64,000 nt of DNA from Noviherbaspirillum autotrophicum (GTDB taxonomy: Bacteria; Pseudomonadota; Gammaproteobacteria; Burkholderiales; Burkholderiaceae_D). Position numbers and translations under genes: made by a program. The stretch spans positions 1,614,222-1,678,221 of the forward strand of contig NZ_JWJG01000028.1 of NCBI RefSeq assembly GCF_000818395.1, in the 5' to 3' direction. Position 1 is the stretch's first letter; each line of letters opens with the position of its first letter. Of this stretch, positions 27,044 through 34,669 are shown in pieces. The notes under the pieces were generated by a model. The model did no database searches and was not told where the DNA came from. It saw nothing but the letters and a program-made list of their open reading frames with translations.

Positions 27044-28125
27044 TGAGGCTTTTATCGTCGCTGAGGTACGCGCTGTTCGGCAGCCTGTTTCTTGCAGCAT
27101 TGTCGTTCGCCGCACCGCCCAGCTTTTCGCCCGTTGTGCCGGGCCACTCGCTCGCATTCCCGCGCGACTTCGGCGCCCATCCATCGTTTCGTACCGAATG
27201 GTGGTACGTCACCGGCTGGCTGCAAGGCGTCGATCAAAAACCGGTCGGCTTCCAGGTGACTTTCTTCCGCTCGGCGACCGGGCACGACCGCACCAATCCG
27301 AGCCGTTTCGCTCCCACGCAGCTGATCATCGCGCACGCGGCCTTGTCCGATCCGCGCGTTGGCAAGTTGCTGCATGCCCAGGACAGCGCGCGCGAAGGAT
27401 TCGGCATCGCGTTCGCCAAGGAAGGCGACACCGACGTCAAGCTGGGTGACTGGCGACTTAATCGCACCGATGGCGGAAACTATCAAGCCGAGGTCGGCGC
27501 GCGCGAATTCGCGCTGTCTCTGACCCTGACGCCAAAGCAGGCGCCGCTGCTGCAAGGCGATAACGGCTATTCGCGCAAAGGCCCACAGGCAGCGCAGGCC
27601 AGCTACTATTACAGCGAGCCGCAACTACAGGTCAGCGGCACGGTGACGCGTAACGGCAAGACCATTAAAGTAACCGGCACGGCCTGGCTCGACCATGAAT
27701 GGTCGACCACGGTGCTTGATCCGGATGCGGTCGGCTGGGACTGGGTCGGCGCCAACCTGGATGACGGCTCGGCATTGATGGCGTTCCAGGTGCGCCGCAA
27801 GGACGGCACCAGGCTGTGGGCGCACGTCGCCTTGCGCGACGCTTCCGGGCGCATCACGCGCTTCAGCCCGGACCAGGTGCGCTTTGCGCCGCAACGCACC
27901 TGGCGCTCGCCGCGCACCAACGCCGCCTACCCGGTCGAGACCCGCATCGACACCGGCGGCATCGCCTGGCAATTGACACCGCTGCAGGACGACCAGGAAC
28001 TCGACTCGCGGCAATCGACCGGCGCGGTGTACTGGGAAGGCGCGGTCAGCGTCACCCGCGACGGCAAGACTGCGGGACGCGGCTACCTCGAGATGACCGG
28101 CTATGTGAAACCTCTGAAACTATGA
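27043..28125 (+). CDS. secreted AttH / carotenoid 1,2-hydratase-like lipocalin-fold protein
   Basis: A 360-aa protein with a signal peptide (about residues 1-23, ending SFA) and the AttH/CrtC fold. Family motifs include FRTEWWYVTGWL, GFQVTFFRS, GYSRKGP, WLDHEWSTTVLD, GWDWVGANLDDG and the C-terminal GRGYLEMTGY. It starts at TAATG, sharing one base with the permease stop. It would act in the periplasm or outer membrane as the partner of the FtsX-type transporter, perhaps handling a lipid. The same frame is open far upstream, but that part is a shadow of the permease. Confidence 0.88.
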   Translation: MRLLSSLRYALFGSLFLAALSFAAPPSFSPVVPGHSLAFPRDFGAHPSFRTEWWYVTGWLQGVDQKPVGFQVTFFRSATGHDRTNPSRFAPTQLIIAHAALSDPRVGKLLHAQDSAREGFGIAFAKEGDTDVKLGDWRLNRTDGGNYQAEVGAREFALSLTLTPKQAPLLQGDNGYSRKGPQAAQASYYYSEPQLQVSGTVTRNGKTIKVTGTAWLDHEWSTTVLDPDAVGWDWVGANLDDGSALMAFQVRRKDGTRLWAHVALRDASGRITRFSPDQVRFAPQRTWRSPRTNAAYPVETRIDTGGIAWQLTPLQDDQELDSRQSTGAVYWEGAVSVTRDGKTAGRGYLEMTGYVKPLKL

Positions 28126-29915
28126 ACTCCAAAGAACAACCGAAGGGCCGACTGGCGACGCTGCGCGGGCTGCAGCCGTTCCTGGCGCCATACAAGAAGC
28201 AGTTCGTCCTGGCCGGCATCGCGCTGGTCATCGCGGCAGGCGCCACGCTCGCCATCCCCTATGCGTTCAAGCAGATGATCGATGCCGGCTTCGGCGCGGC
28301 TGGCGCAGCCGGAGCAAAAAACGCCGCCCACATCGACCTGTATTTCATCGCGCTGTTCGGCGTGGCCTGCGTGCTTGCCGTCGCGACCGCGGCCCGGTTC
28401 TACATGGTGTCCTGGCTGGGCGAGCGCGTTACGACCGACCTGCGCGGTGCGGTCTATTCGCACGTCATCACGCAAAGCCCGCAGTTTTTTGAAACCACCC
28501 AGACAGGCGAAGTGCTGTCGCGCCTGACCACGGACACCACGCTGATCCAGACGCTGGTCGGCACCAGCGTGTCCATGGCATTGCGCAATGCGCTGCTGTT
28601 CATCGGCGGCCTCGTCATGCTGTTCGTGATCAGCGTGAAGCTGTCGTCGGTCATCATCGTGCTGCTGGCAGCGGTGGTGCTGCCGATCGTCGTGTTCGGC
28701 CGCCGCGTGCGCAAGCTGTCGCGTGCCTCGCAGGACCGGGTGGCCGACGCATCGGCGCTGGCGGGGGAAATCCTCAATGCGATGCCGACGGTGCAGGCAT
28801 TCACCCATGAAGGCGACGAAGCGCATCGCTTCCGCTCGTCGGTCGAGCGCGCCTTCGAGACCGCGATGCAGCGCATCCGCGCGCGCGCCGCGCTGACCGT
28901 CATTGCCATCCTGCTGGTGTTTGGCGCGATCGTGTTTGTACTGTGGCTCGGTGCGCATGCCGTGGTACGCGGCAGCATGACGGGCGGCGAGCTCGGCCAG
29001 TTCATCCTTTACGCCGCCATAGTCGCCGGGGCGATTGGCGCGCTGTCGGAAGTCATCGGCGATGCGCAACGTGCCGCCGGCGCGGCAGAACGCCTGCTGG
29101 AGCTGCTTTCAGTGCGCTCCCCGATCCGGTCGCCGGCGCAACCCGAGCCGCTGCCGGCGCGCGCCGCCAACAGCGCCGCGCTGACGCTGCGCGATGTCGG
29201 CTTCCGCTATCCTTCACGCCCCCAAACGCCGGCACTGTCGCACCTGTCGCTCGATATCCGCCCCGGCGAAACGGTCGCCGTGGTCGGGCCGTCCGGTGCA
29301 GGCAAAAGCACGCTGTTCCAGCTGCTGCTGCGTTTTTACGATCCGCAGCAGGGCCAGATCATGCTCGACGGCGTCGACATCCGCCGGCTCGACCTGCATG
29401 CGCTGCGCGGCGCCATCGGCGTCGTGCCGCAGGATACGGTAGTGTTTTCGGCCAATGCCCTGGAAAATATCCGCTACGGCCGCGCCGGCGCCAGCGACGA
29501 GGAAGTGATTGCCGCGGCAAAGATGGCGGCGGCCCACGAGTTCATCGAAAAGCTGCCGCAGGGTTACCAATCCTTCCTGGGCGAGCGCGGCGTGCGCCTG
29601 TCCGGCGGCCAACGGCAGCGCATCGCGATCGCGCGCGCCTTGCTGAAAAATCCTCCGCTGCTGCTGCTCGATGAAGCGACCAGCGCGCTCGATGCGGAAT
29701 CGGAACGCCTGGTGCAAGGCGCGTTGCAAGCGGCCATGGCCGGGCGCACCACGCTCGTGATCGCGCACCGGCTGGCGACCGTGCAGCGCGCCGACCGCAT
29801 CCTCGTCATGGAACACGGGCAGGTCATCGAAAGCGGCACCCACGCGGAACTGATCGCGCAAGGCGGGCTGTACGCCAGCCTCGCCGCGTTGCAGTTCTCG
29901 CAAGACGCGGCATAA
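28122..29915 (+). CDS. ABC exporter, fused membrane and ATPase domains (MsbA/LmrA type)
   Basis: A 597-aa half-transporter. Six membrane helices occupy about residues 25-320 (first AGIALVIAAGATLAIPY). The ATPase domain has Walker A GPSGAGKST, signature LSGGQRQR, Walker B LLLLDEATSALD and H-loop IAHR. The start overlaps the preceding stop (ATGA), completing a four-gene overlapping unit. The general type exports lipids, drugs or peptides; being coupled to the AttH-like system suggests an envelope-lipid role, which is inference. The C-terminus ends shortly before a new promoter. Confidence 0.9.
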   Translation: MNSKEQPKGRLATLRGLQPFLAPYKKQFVLAGIALVIAAGATLAIPYAFKQMIDAGFGAAGAAGAKNAAHIDLYFIALFGVACVLAVATAARFYMVSWLGERVTTDLRGAVYSHVITQSPQFFETTQTGEVLSRLTTDTTLIQTLVGTSVSMALRNALLFIGGLVMLFVISVKLSSVIIVLLAAVVLPIVVFGRRVRKLSRASQDRVADASALAGEILNAMPTVQAFTHEGDEAHRFRSSVERAFETAMQRIRARAALTVIAILLVFGAIVFVLWLGAHAVVRGSMTGGELGQFILYAAIVAGAIGALSEVIGDAQRAAGAAERLLELLSVRSPIRSPAQPEPLPARAANSAALTLRDVGFRYPSRPQTPALSHLSLDIRPGETVAVVGPSGAGKSTLFQLLLRFYDPQQGQIMLDGVDIRRLDLHALRGAIGVVPQDTVVFSANALENIRYGRAGASDEEVIAAAKMAAAHEFIEKLPQGYQSFLGERGVRLSGGQRQRIAIARALLKNPPLLLLDEATSALDAESERLVQGALQAAMAGRTTLVIAHRLATVQRADRILVMEHGQVIESGTHAELIAQGGLYASLAALQFSQDAA

Positions 29916-29952
29916 GTGACGCCAAGCGCCGGCAATAAAAACCTTGACCCAG

Positions 29953-29985
29953 TTGACAATGATTCTCGTTTGCATGTGCTAACAT
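29953..29985 (+). promoter_or_regulatory. candidate promoter with Fur-like box
   Basis: GACAATGATTCTCGTTTGC (29955-29973) resembles the 19-bp Fur consensus (about 13 of 19 positions by eye). It overlaps a TTGACA (29953-29958) that could be the -35; the -10 is unclear (TGCTAA or TAACAT nearby). Confidence 0.4.
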
Positions 29986-30021
29986 TTGCATCCGGCATAT
30001 CTTCTCAACAAGGAAAACACC

Positions 30022-30288
30022 ATGCGCAAACTCGTCGTTTCCACCCTGTTGCTCGCTCTTTCCGGCACTGCATTCGCCAGCGCCAAATGCGCCAAGCATC
30101 CGAAGGAAGAATGGATGAAGGAATCCGACGCCAAGGCCAAGCTGGAAGCCGAAGGCTACAAGATCAAGAAGTTCAAGGTCGACGGCAACTGCTACGAAAT
30201 CTACGGCCACAACAAGGAAGGCAAAAAGGTCGAAATCTATTTCGACACCAAGACGCTGGACGTGGTGAAGTCGGAAATCGAAAAGTAA
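30022..30288 (+). CDS. small periplasmic PepSY-domain protein
   Basis: An 88-aa protein with a clean signal peptide (residues 1-19, ending TAFAS). A single PepSY-type unit follows: an amphipathic helix (SDAKAKLEAEGYKIKKF) and strands with NCYEIYG and VEIYFDTKTLDV. Two cysteines (in AKCAKH and GNCYE) could form a disulfide. Related PepSY proteins are often paired with cytochrome b561 and ferric-reductase systems, and here the next gene is a cytochrome b561. The start has AAGGA at 7 nt. Confidence 0.88.
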   Translation: MRKLVVSTLLLALSGTAFASAKCAKHPKEEWMKESDAKAKLEAEGYKIKKFKVDGNCYEIYGHNKEGKKVEIYFDTKTLDVVKSEIEK

Positions 30289-30307
30289 TCCCGCCATCGG
30301 GATCGCT

Positions 30308-30814
30308 GTGATAGCCGTCTGGGACCGCATCGTTCGCTTCGTCCACTGGAGCGTGGCGGCGCTGGTCCTTGCCAACTTCGTCTTCGAAACAGGCCCCCTG
30401 CATCGCTACGCGGGCTACCTGGCCGTGGCGCTGGTCGCGCTGCGCCTGGTGTGGGGATTCACCGCCACCGGTTATGCCCGCTTCTCCTGCTGGTGGCCGG
30501 GATTCGGAAAGACTGTCACCTACCTGCGCCAAACGATCGCGGGACGCGCCCCGCGTTACATCGGCATCAATCCGATGGGCGCCGCGATGGCGGTGTTGCT
30601 GTGGCTGCTGATCGCCTCGCTTGGCGTCACCGGATGGATGATGGGCCTCGACGCTTACTGGGGCGAGGAATGGCTGCAGGAGCTGCACGAAACGGTCGCC
30701 TATGTGCTGCTGGGCGGCGTGGCGATTCATGTCACTTCCGTTATCGTCGTCAGCATCAAGAGCCGGGAGAACCTGCCGAAGGCGATGTTGACAGGTAAAA
30801 AACGTTCTTCCTAG
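30308..30814 (+). CDS. cytochrome b561 family protein, di-haem membrane
   Basis: A 168-aa bacterial cytochrome b561 with four membrane helices. The haem-ligand histidines are visible in RFVHWS, GPLHRYAGY, LQELHETV and VAIHVTS. It starts with GTG (30308), 19 bp after the PepSY stop, with a weak ribosome site, and so is probably co-transcribed. It would move electrons across or within the inner membrane. With PepSY and a Fur-like box, a link to iron or haem redox chemistry is plausible but not shown. Confidence 0.9.
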   Translation: MIAVWDRIVRFVHWSVAALVLANFVFETGPLHRYAGYLAVALVALRLVWGFTATGYARFSCWWPGFGKTVTYLRQTIAGRAPRYIGINPMGAAMAVLLWLLIASLGVTGWMMGLDAYWGEEWLQELHETVAYVLLGGVAIHVTSVIVVSIKSRENLPKAMLTGKKRSS

Positions 30815-30893
30815 CCCCGCGCCTCCCTCTTTCCTGCGGGCCAAAAAGCGCCGATGCTTCCGGTAAAATAGCGCATCTCTCGAAAACTTCCCT

Positions 30894-31688
30894 ATGCGCC
30901 AATACCTCGACTTCATGCGCCATGTGTACGAACATGGCACCGAAAAAACCGACCGCACCGGCACCGGCACCCGCTCCGTGTTCGGCTACCAGATGCGTTT
31001 CGATCTGCAAGACGGCTTCCCGCTGGTGACTACCAAGAAGCTGCATCTGAAATCCATCATCCACGAGCTGATCTGGTTTCTGGCCGGCTCGACCAACATC
31101 CAATACCTGAAAGACAATGGCGTGTCGATCTGGGACGAATGGGCCGATGCCGAGGGCAACCTGGGGCCGATCTACGGCTACCAGTGGCGCTCCTGGCCGA
31201 CACCGGACGGGCAGCACATCGACCAGATTGCGCAGGTGCTGGACCAGATCAAGAACAATCCGGATTCGCGCCGCATGATCGTCTCGGCATGGAACGTGGC
31301 CGACATCCCGCAGATGAAGCTGCCGCCCTGCCACGCCTTCTTCCAGTTCTATGTCGCCGACGGCAAGCTGTCCTGCCAGCTGTACCAGCGCAGCGCCGAC
31401 ATCTTCCTCGGCGTGCCCTTCAATATCGCGTCCTACGCGCTGCTCACCCACATGATGGCGCAGCAGGCAGGACTGGAGGTGGGCGAATTCATCTGGACCG
31501 GCGGCGACTGCCACCTGTATTCGAACCACATGGACCAGGTGCGCGAACAACTGTCGCGCGCGCCGTTCGCTTTGCCGAAGCTGGTCATCAAGCGCAAGCC
31601 GGACTCGATCTTCGACTACAAGTACGAGGACTTCGAGGTCACCGGATACCAGTCGCATGCGGCAATCAAGGCACCGGTGGCAGTGTAA
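30894..31688 (+). CDS. thyA: thymidylate synthase
   Basis: It makes dTMP from dUMP with methylenetetrahydrofolate. The 264-aa protein has the canonical motifs: the [19 protein letters not shown] start, [11 protein letters not shown] with the catalytic cysteine, [18 protein letters not shown], and the GDCHLYSNH segment. The length is that of the E. coli enzyme. It is followed directly by folA, whose ATG shares a base with the thyA stop (TAATG), so thymidylate synthesis and dihydrofolate recycling are coupled. Confidence 0.97.
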   Translation: MRQYLDFMRHVYEHGTEKTDRTGTGTRSVFGYQMRFDLQDGFPLVTTKKLHLKSIIHELIWFLAGSTNIQYLKDNGVSIWDEWADAEGNLGPIYGYQWRSWPTPDGQHIDQIAQVLDQIKNNPDSRRMIVSAWNVADIPQMKLPPCHAFFQFYVADGKLSCQLYQRSADIFLGVPFNIASYALLTHMMAQQAGLEVGEFIWTGGDCHLYSNHMDQVREQLSRAPFALPKLVIKRKPDSIFDYKYEDFEVTGYQSHAAIKAPVAV

Positions 31689-32170
31689 TGGCACTGCTCA
31701 CCATCGTCGTGGCCACCGACGCAAACCGTGGCATCGGCATCAACAACACCCTGCCGTGGCGCCTGCCGGAAGACCTGGCGCACTTCAAGCGCACCACGCT
31801 CGGCCACCCGGTCATCATGGGCCGCAAGACCTTCGAGTCGATCGGGCGGCCCTTGCCGAACCGGCGCAATATCGTCGTCACACGCAATCCGCAATGGCGC
31901 CATGAAGGCGTGGAAGCAGCGACCTCGCTCGATGCCGCCATCGGGCTGGTGGGCGACCTGCCGGCCTGCATCATCGGCGGTGCCCAGATTTACGCGGAAG
32001 CGCTGCCGCATACCGACCGTCTGATCGTCACTGAGATCGGCAAGAGCTTCGACTGCGACGCCTTCTTCCCGTCCATCGATGCACGACAGTGGAAGGAAGT
32101 CGCGCGCGAACGGCATCATTCGGACCAGAACGGATTCGATTACGCATTCGTCACCTATCAAAGAACTTAG
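31688..32170 (+). CDS. folA: dihydrofolate reductase
   Basis: It reduces the dihydrofolate produced by ThyA. The 160-aa protein shows RGIGINNTLPWRLPEDLAHFKR (active-site Trp and Asp/Glu in the LPED segment), the MGRKTFESIGRPLPNR NADPH-binding motif and IIGGAQIYAEAL. It looks like a chromosomal enzyme with no sign of transfer. The frame extends upstream through thyA, but the ATG at 31688 fits homology. Confidence 0.96.
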   Translation: MALLTIVVATDANRGIGINNTLPWRLPEDLAHFKRTTLGHPVIMGRKTFESIGRPLPNRRNIVVTRNPQWRHEGVEAATSLDAAIGLVGDLPACIIGGAQIYAEALPHTDRLIVTEIGKSFDCDAFFPSIDARQWKEVARERHHSDQNGFDYAFVTYQRT

Positions 32171-32178
32171 GAGAAAAG

Positions 32179-32757
32179 ATGTCCGGACACGGATTTCATG
32201 TACATGGTCCGCACGACCATGAAGTGGAGCATGCTGCACATGGTACGCATGGCAGCGACGGCTTTGCCAACAAGATCGCCGTCACCACGGCCATTCTCGC
32301 GACCGTCGGCGCGCTGTTCGGCTACATGGCAGGCGACACGCAAAACAACGCCGCGCTGAATAAAAACGAGGCAGCGATCAAGAAAACCGCCGCATCGAAC
32401 CAGTGGAACTATTACCAGGCCAAGTCCAACAAGCAGAATCTCGCCGAACTGGCGATGACCCTGCCCGGCGTGGACGTCGACAAGTACAAATCGGAAGTCG
32501 AGCGCTACAAGAAGGAAAAAAACGATATCAAGGTCGATGCTGAAAAGCTGGAAGCCGAATCTGCCGAGTGGAGCAGCAAATCCGACGAACAGATGCACCA
32601 ACATCATCGCTGGGCGCAGGCCATGACCGCCGAGCAGATCGCGATCTCGCTGGCGGCCATTACGCTGCTCACGCGAAAGAAGTGGCTGGAATACACGTCT
32701 TATGGCGTTGCCGGCATCGGTGTTGCCCTGGGCGTGCTGGCCTGGCTGCATTTCTGA
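32179..32757 (+). CDS. DUF4337 membrane protein with coiled coil
   Basis: A 192-aa protein starting with a His-rich stretch (GHGFHVHGPHDHEVEH) that may bind metal. One membrane helix (about 34-52) follows, then a long polar helical segment (about 60-150, rich in Lys/Glu/Asn/Gln) and two further hydrophobic helices at the C-terminus (about 155-192). This pattern matches DUF4337, whose function is unknown. The start has AGGAG at 6 nt and lies 8 bp after folA. Confidence 0.85.
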   Translation: MSGHGFHVHGPHDHEVEHAAHGTHGSDGFANKIAVTTAILATVGALFGYMAGDTQNNAALNKNEAAIKKTAASNQWNYYQAKSNKQNLAELAMTLPGVDVDKYKSEVERYKKEKNDIKVDAEKLEAESAEWSSKSDEQMHQHHRWAQAMTAEQIAISLAAITLLTRKKWLEYTSYGVAGIGVALGVLAWLHF

Positions 32758-32771
32758 TTCTGCTGTCCGAT

Positions 32772-32794
32772 GCTGCCGCCCTCGTGGCGGCAGC
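32772..32794. terminator. hairpin between convergent genes
   Basis: GCTGCCGCC (32772-32780) pairs perfectly with GGCGGCAGC (32786-32794) around CTCGT. There is no T-run, so termination may depend on other features. Confidence 0.4.
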
Positions 32795-32979
32795 TACTGC
32801 GTTGGCCTCCAAGCGTCGGACACGCTCTCTTTCGCTGCAGCGTCTTTCTCCAGATTAAGCATGCCCCGCGCTTCGCGCATGCGCCTTTCCGTGTCGCTTC
32901 CCCGTGGCACCTGCTCGCCGGTATAACACGCCGCCATCTCTCGCAGCGCCGCAAAAATTACGGCACCAACTGCCCTCAT
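32794..32979 (-). CDS. possible small protein, 61 aa, unknown
   Basis: A minus-strand ATG at 32979 has a good Shine-Dalgarno (GGAG, 4 nt spacing). The peptide starts MRAVGAVIFAALREMAACY, then has a charged, helical-looking segment (TERRMREARGMLNLEKDAAAKE). It faces the DUF4337 gene tail to tail, with the hairpin at its 3' end. The rest of 32980-33116 shows no gene. I do not recognise the product, and it may not be expressed. Confidence 0.35.
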   Translation of the reverse strand: MRAVGAVIFAALREMAACYTGEQVPRGSDTERRMREARGMLNLEKDAAAKESVSDAWRPTQ

Positions 32980-33116
32980 TGCGCTCCAACCCTTTCCAGC
33001 GCGTACGCAGAAACGCGTAATTGCAAGCAAACAGGCTCTTGCCGCCAGAAAAACCTCTTTTCGGAAGCCGCACCCTGCAGGCGCGGCGGGCAAGCATAGT
33101 AACCCCAGGAAAGGAA

Positions 33117-34328
33117 ATGGCCATGTATCAAGACACAAGCAAGAATCAATCATGGACAGCAGTATTCGGCGCAGCCGCGCTTGGCGCTGCGGCAATGTAT
33201 CTGTCCGATCCGGATCGCGGCAAGCGGCGCCGAGCGCTCATCAAGGACAAGGCACGCAGCGCCGTCAACAAGACTGGCAATGCCATCGATGTCGCTTCAC
33301 GCGATTTCGGCAACCGGATGCAGGGGTTGCGCGCACAGGGCCGGCGCTTGCTGCGCCTGCGCCGCCGGGAAGCAGATGACGTGGTGGTGGCGGCTCGCGT
33401 ACGCCAATGCCTCGGGCGCAGCGTATCGCATCCGCATGCGGTGAAGGTCAATGTGATGCAGGGATGCGTGGCATTGAGCGGGCCGATCCTGGCAGCCGAA
33501 AAAGAGCGCTTGCTGGATGCGGTGCGATCGGTTTCCGGCGTCAGCGAGATCGAAGACTGCCTGGCAGTGCACGAGAGCGCCGAAGGCGTCGCGGCGCTGC
33601 AAGGCGGACGGCGCCTGGCACCGTCGCGCTACCTCTTCATGCAGGATAGCTGGCCGCCGGCGTTGCGTGCAGTTGCCATCCTGGGCGGCGGGGCCATGGG
33701 ATATGCCGGCGTGACGCGCCGCGGCCCGGTCAGCGCCATAGTCGGCGTGCTCGGGCTCGGGCTGGCATTGCGCGGCGCGATCAACCGTCCGCTGTGGCGG
33801 AGCGCCGGTTCGCGCGAAATGCAACCGCTCGATCTGCACAAGACCATCTATATCAATGCGTCGCCGGAGAGGGTGTTCGATACATGGAGCAAGTACGAGA
33901 ACTTCCCGCGCTTCATGTCGAACGTGCAGCAGGTGCAAGACATGGGCGATGGCCGTTCGCACTGGATCGTGAGCGGCCCTGCAGGCACCCAGGTGGAATG
34001 GGAGTCAAACCTCACTGAATCGCGGCGACCGGAACTGCTGGCATGGCGTACCGAGCCGGATGCAGCCATCGAGCACCACGGCCGGGTGCACTTCGAAGCT
34101 GTCGACGGCGGCACGCGCGTGACGGTGGAGATGGCATACAACCCGCCGGCGGGTGCGGCCGGCGAAGCCTTTGCCTCGCTGTTTACCGGCAGCCCGGCAC
34201 GCCAGCTGGAAGAGGACCTGATGCACATGAAGTCGTTCATCGAAAGCGGTGTGCCGCCGCATGACGCGAGCAAGGCCATGCAGCATCCGGCACAGCCGCC
34301 GCAACGGACGGGGGAAATCCTGCATTGA
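33117..34328 (+). CDS. BON-domain plus SRPBCC (polyketide cyclase-like) envelope protein
   Basis: About 403 aa. The N-terminus has a small hydrophobic segment (AVFGAAALGAAAMYL) followed by DPDRGKRRRA, as in YtxH-like proteins. A BON-like domain (about 115-175, with VKVNVMQGCVALSGPI) is followed by two hydrophobic helices (about 200-240). A SRPBCC/START-like domain (about 255-390) then starts KTIYINASPERVFDTW, a ligand-pocket fold. Proteins with this layout occur in stress- or membrane-related loci of proteobacteria, with no defined reaction. The start at 33117 has AGGA at 6 nt. Confidence 0.8.
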   Translation: MAMYQDTSKNQSWTAVFGAAALGAAAMYLSDPDRGKRRRALIKDKARSAVNKTGNAIDVASRDFGNRMQGLRAQGRRLLRLRRREADDVVVAARVRQCLGRSVSHPHAVKVNVMQGCVALSGPILAAEKERLLDAVRSVSGVSEIEDCLAVHESAEGVAALQGGRRLAPSRYLFMQDSWPPALRAVAILGGGAMGYAGVTRRGPVSAIVGVLGLGLALRGAINRPLWRSAGSREMQPLDLHKTIYINASPERVFDTWSKYENFPRFMSNVQQVQDMGDGRSHWIVSGPAGTQVEWESNLTESRRPELLAWRTEPDAAIEHHGRVHFEAVDGGTRVTVEMAYNPPAGAAGEAFASLFTGSPARQLEEDLMHMKSFIESGVPPHDASKAMQHPAQPPQRTGEILH

Positions 34329-34669
34329 CCGGCCACGTGGCCGGCGGCGGGCGTTACGTTGCCAGTACCACCCGCCTTATCATCCTTCCATCTCTACGCC
34401 ATGGCCGGAAGCGGCTGCGACGATCGCTTTTGGCCATGGTGCACCCGCAGCCGCCGCGCAAAATTAGCAAACAAACACCATTCCGGCGTGCCCGCATGCC
34501 GGTATGAGACCGTCCGCGCGCCTTATTGCGCGCATAATGCCCATATTTCCCCCACATCATCCGCATATCTGCGAAAATTCGGCTTTTCCAATTTTTTCGG
34601 CGCGCAAGCGGTTGTTGCCACGACTTGCCCAGGCGTCTCCCATGCACCATGTCTATTCTGGAGACCTCG
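34329..34669. other. intergenic region before the decarboxylase
   Basis: About 340 bp with several palindromes (CCGGCCACGTGGCCGG near 34329-34345; GCGCGC-CTTATT-GCGCGC near 34517-34534) and a CATAAT hexamer near 34535. I see no complete promoter and no ORF that I would call. Confidence 0.4.
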
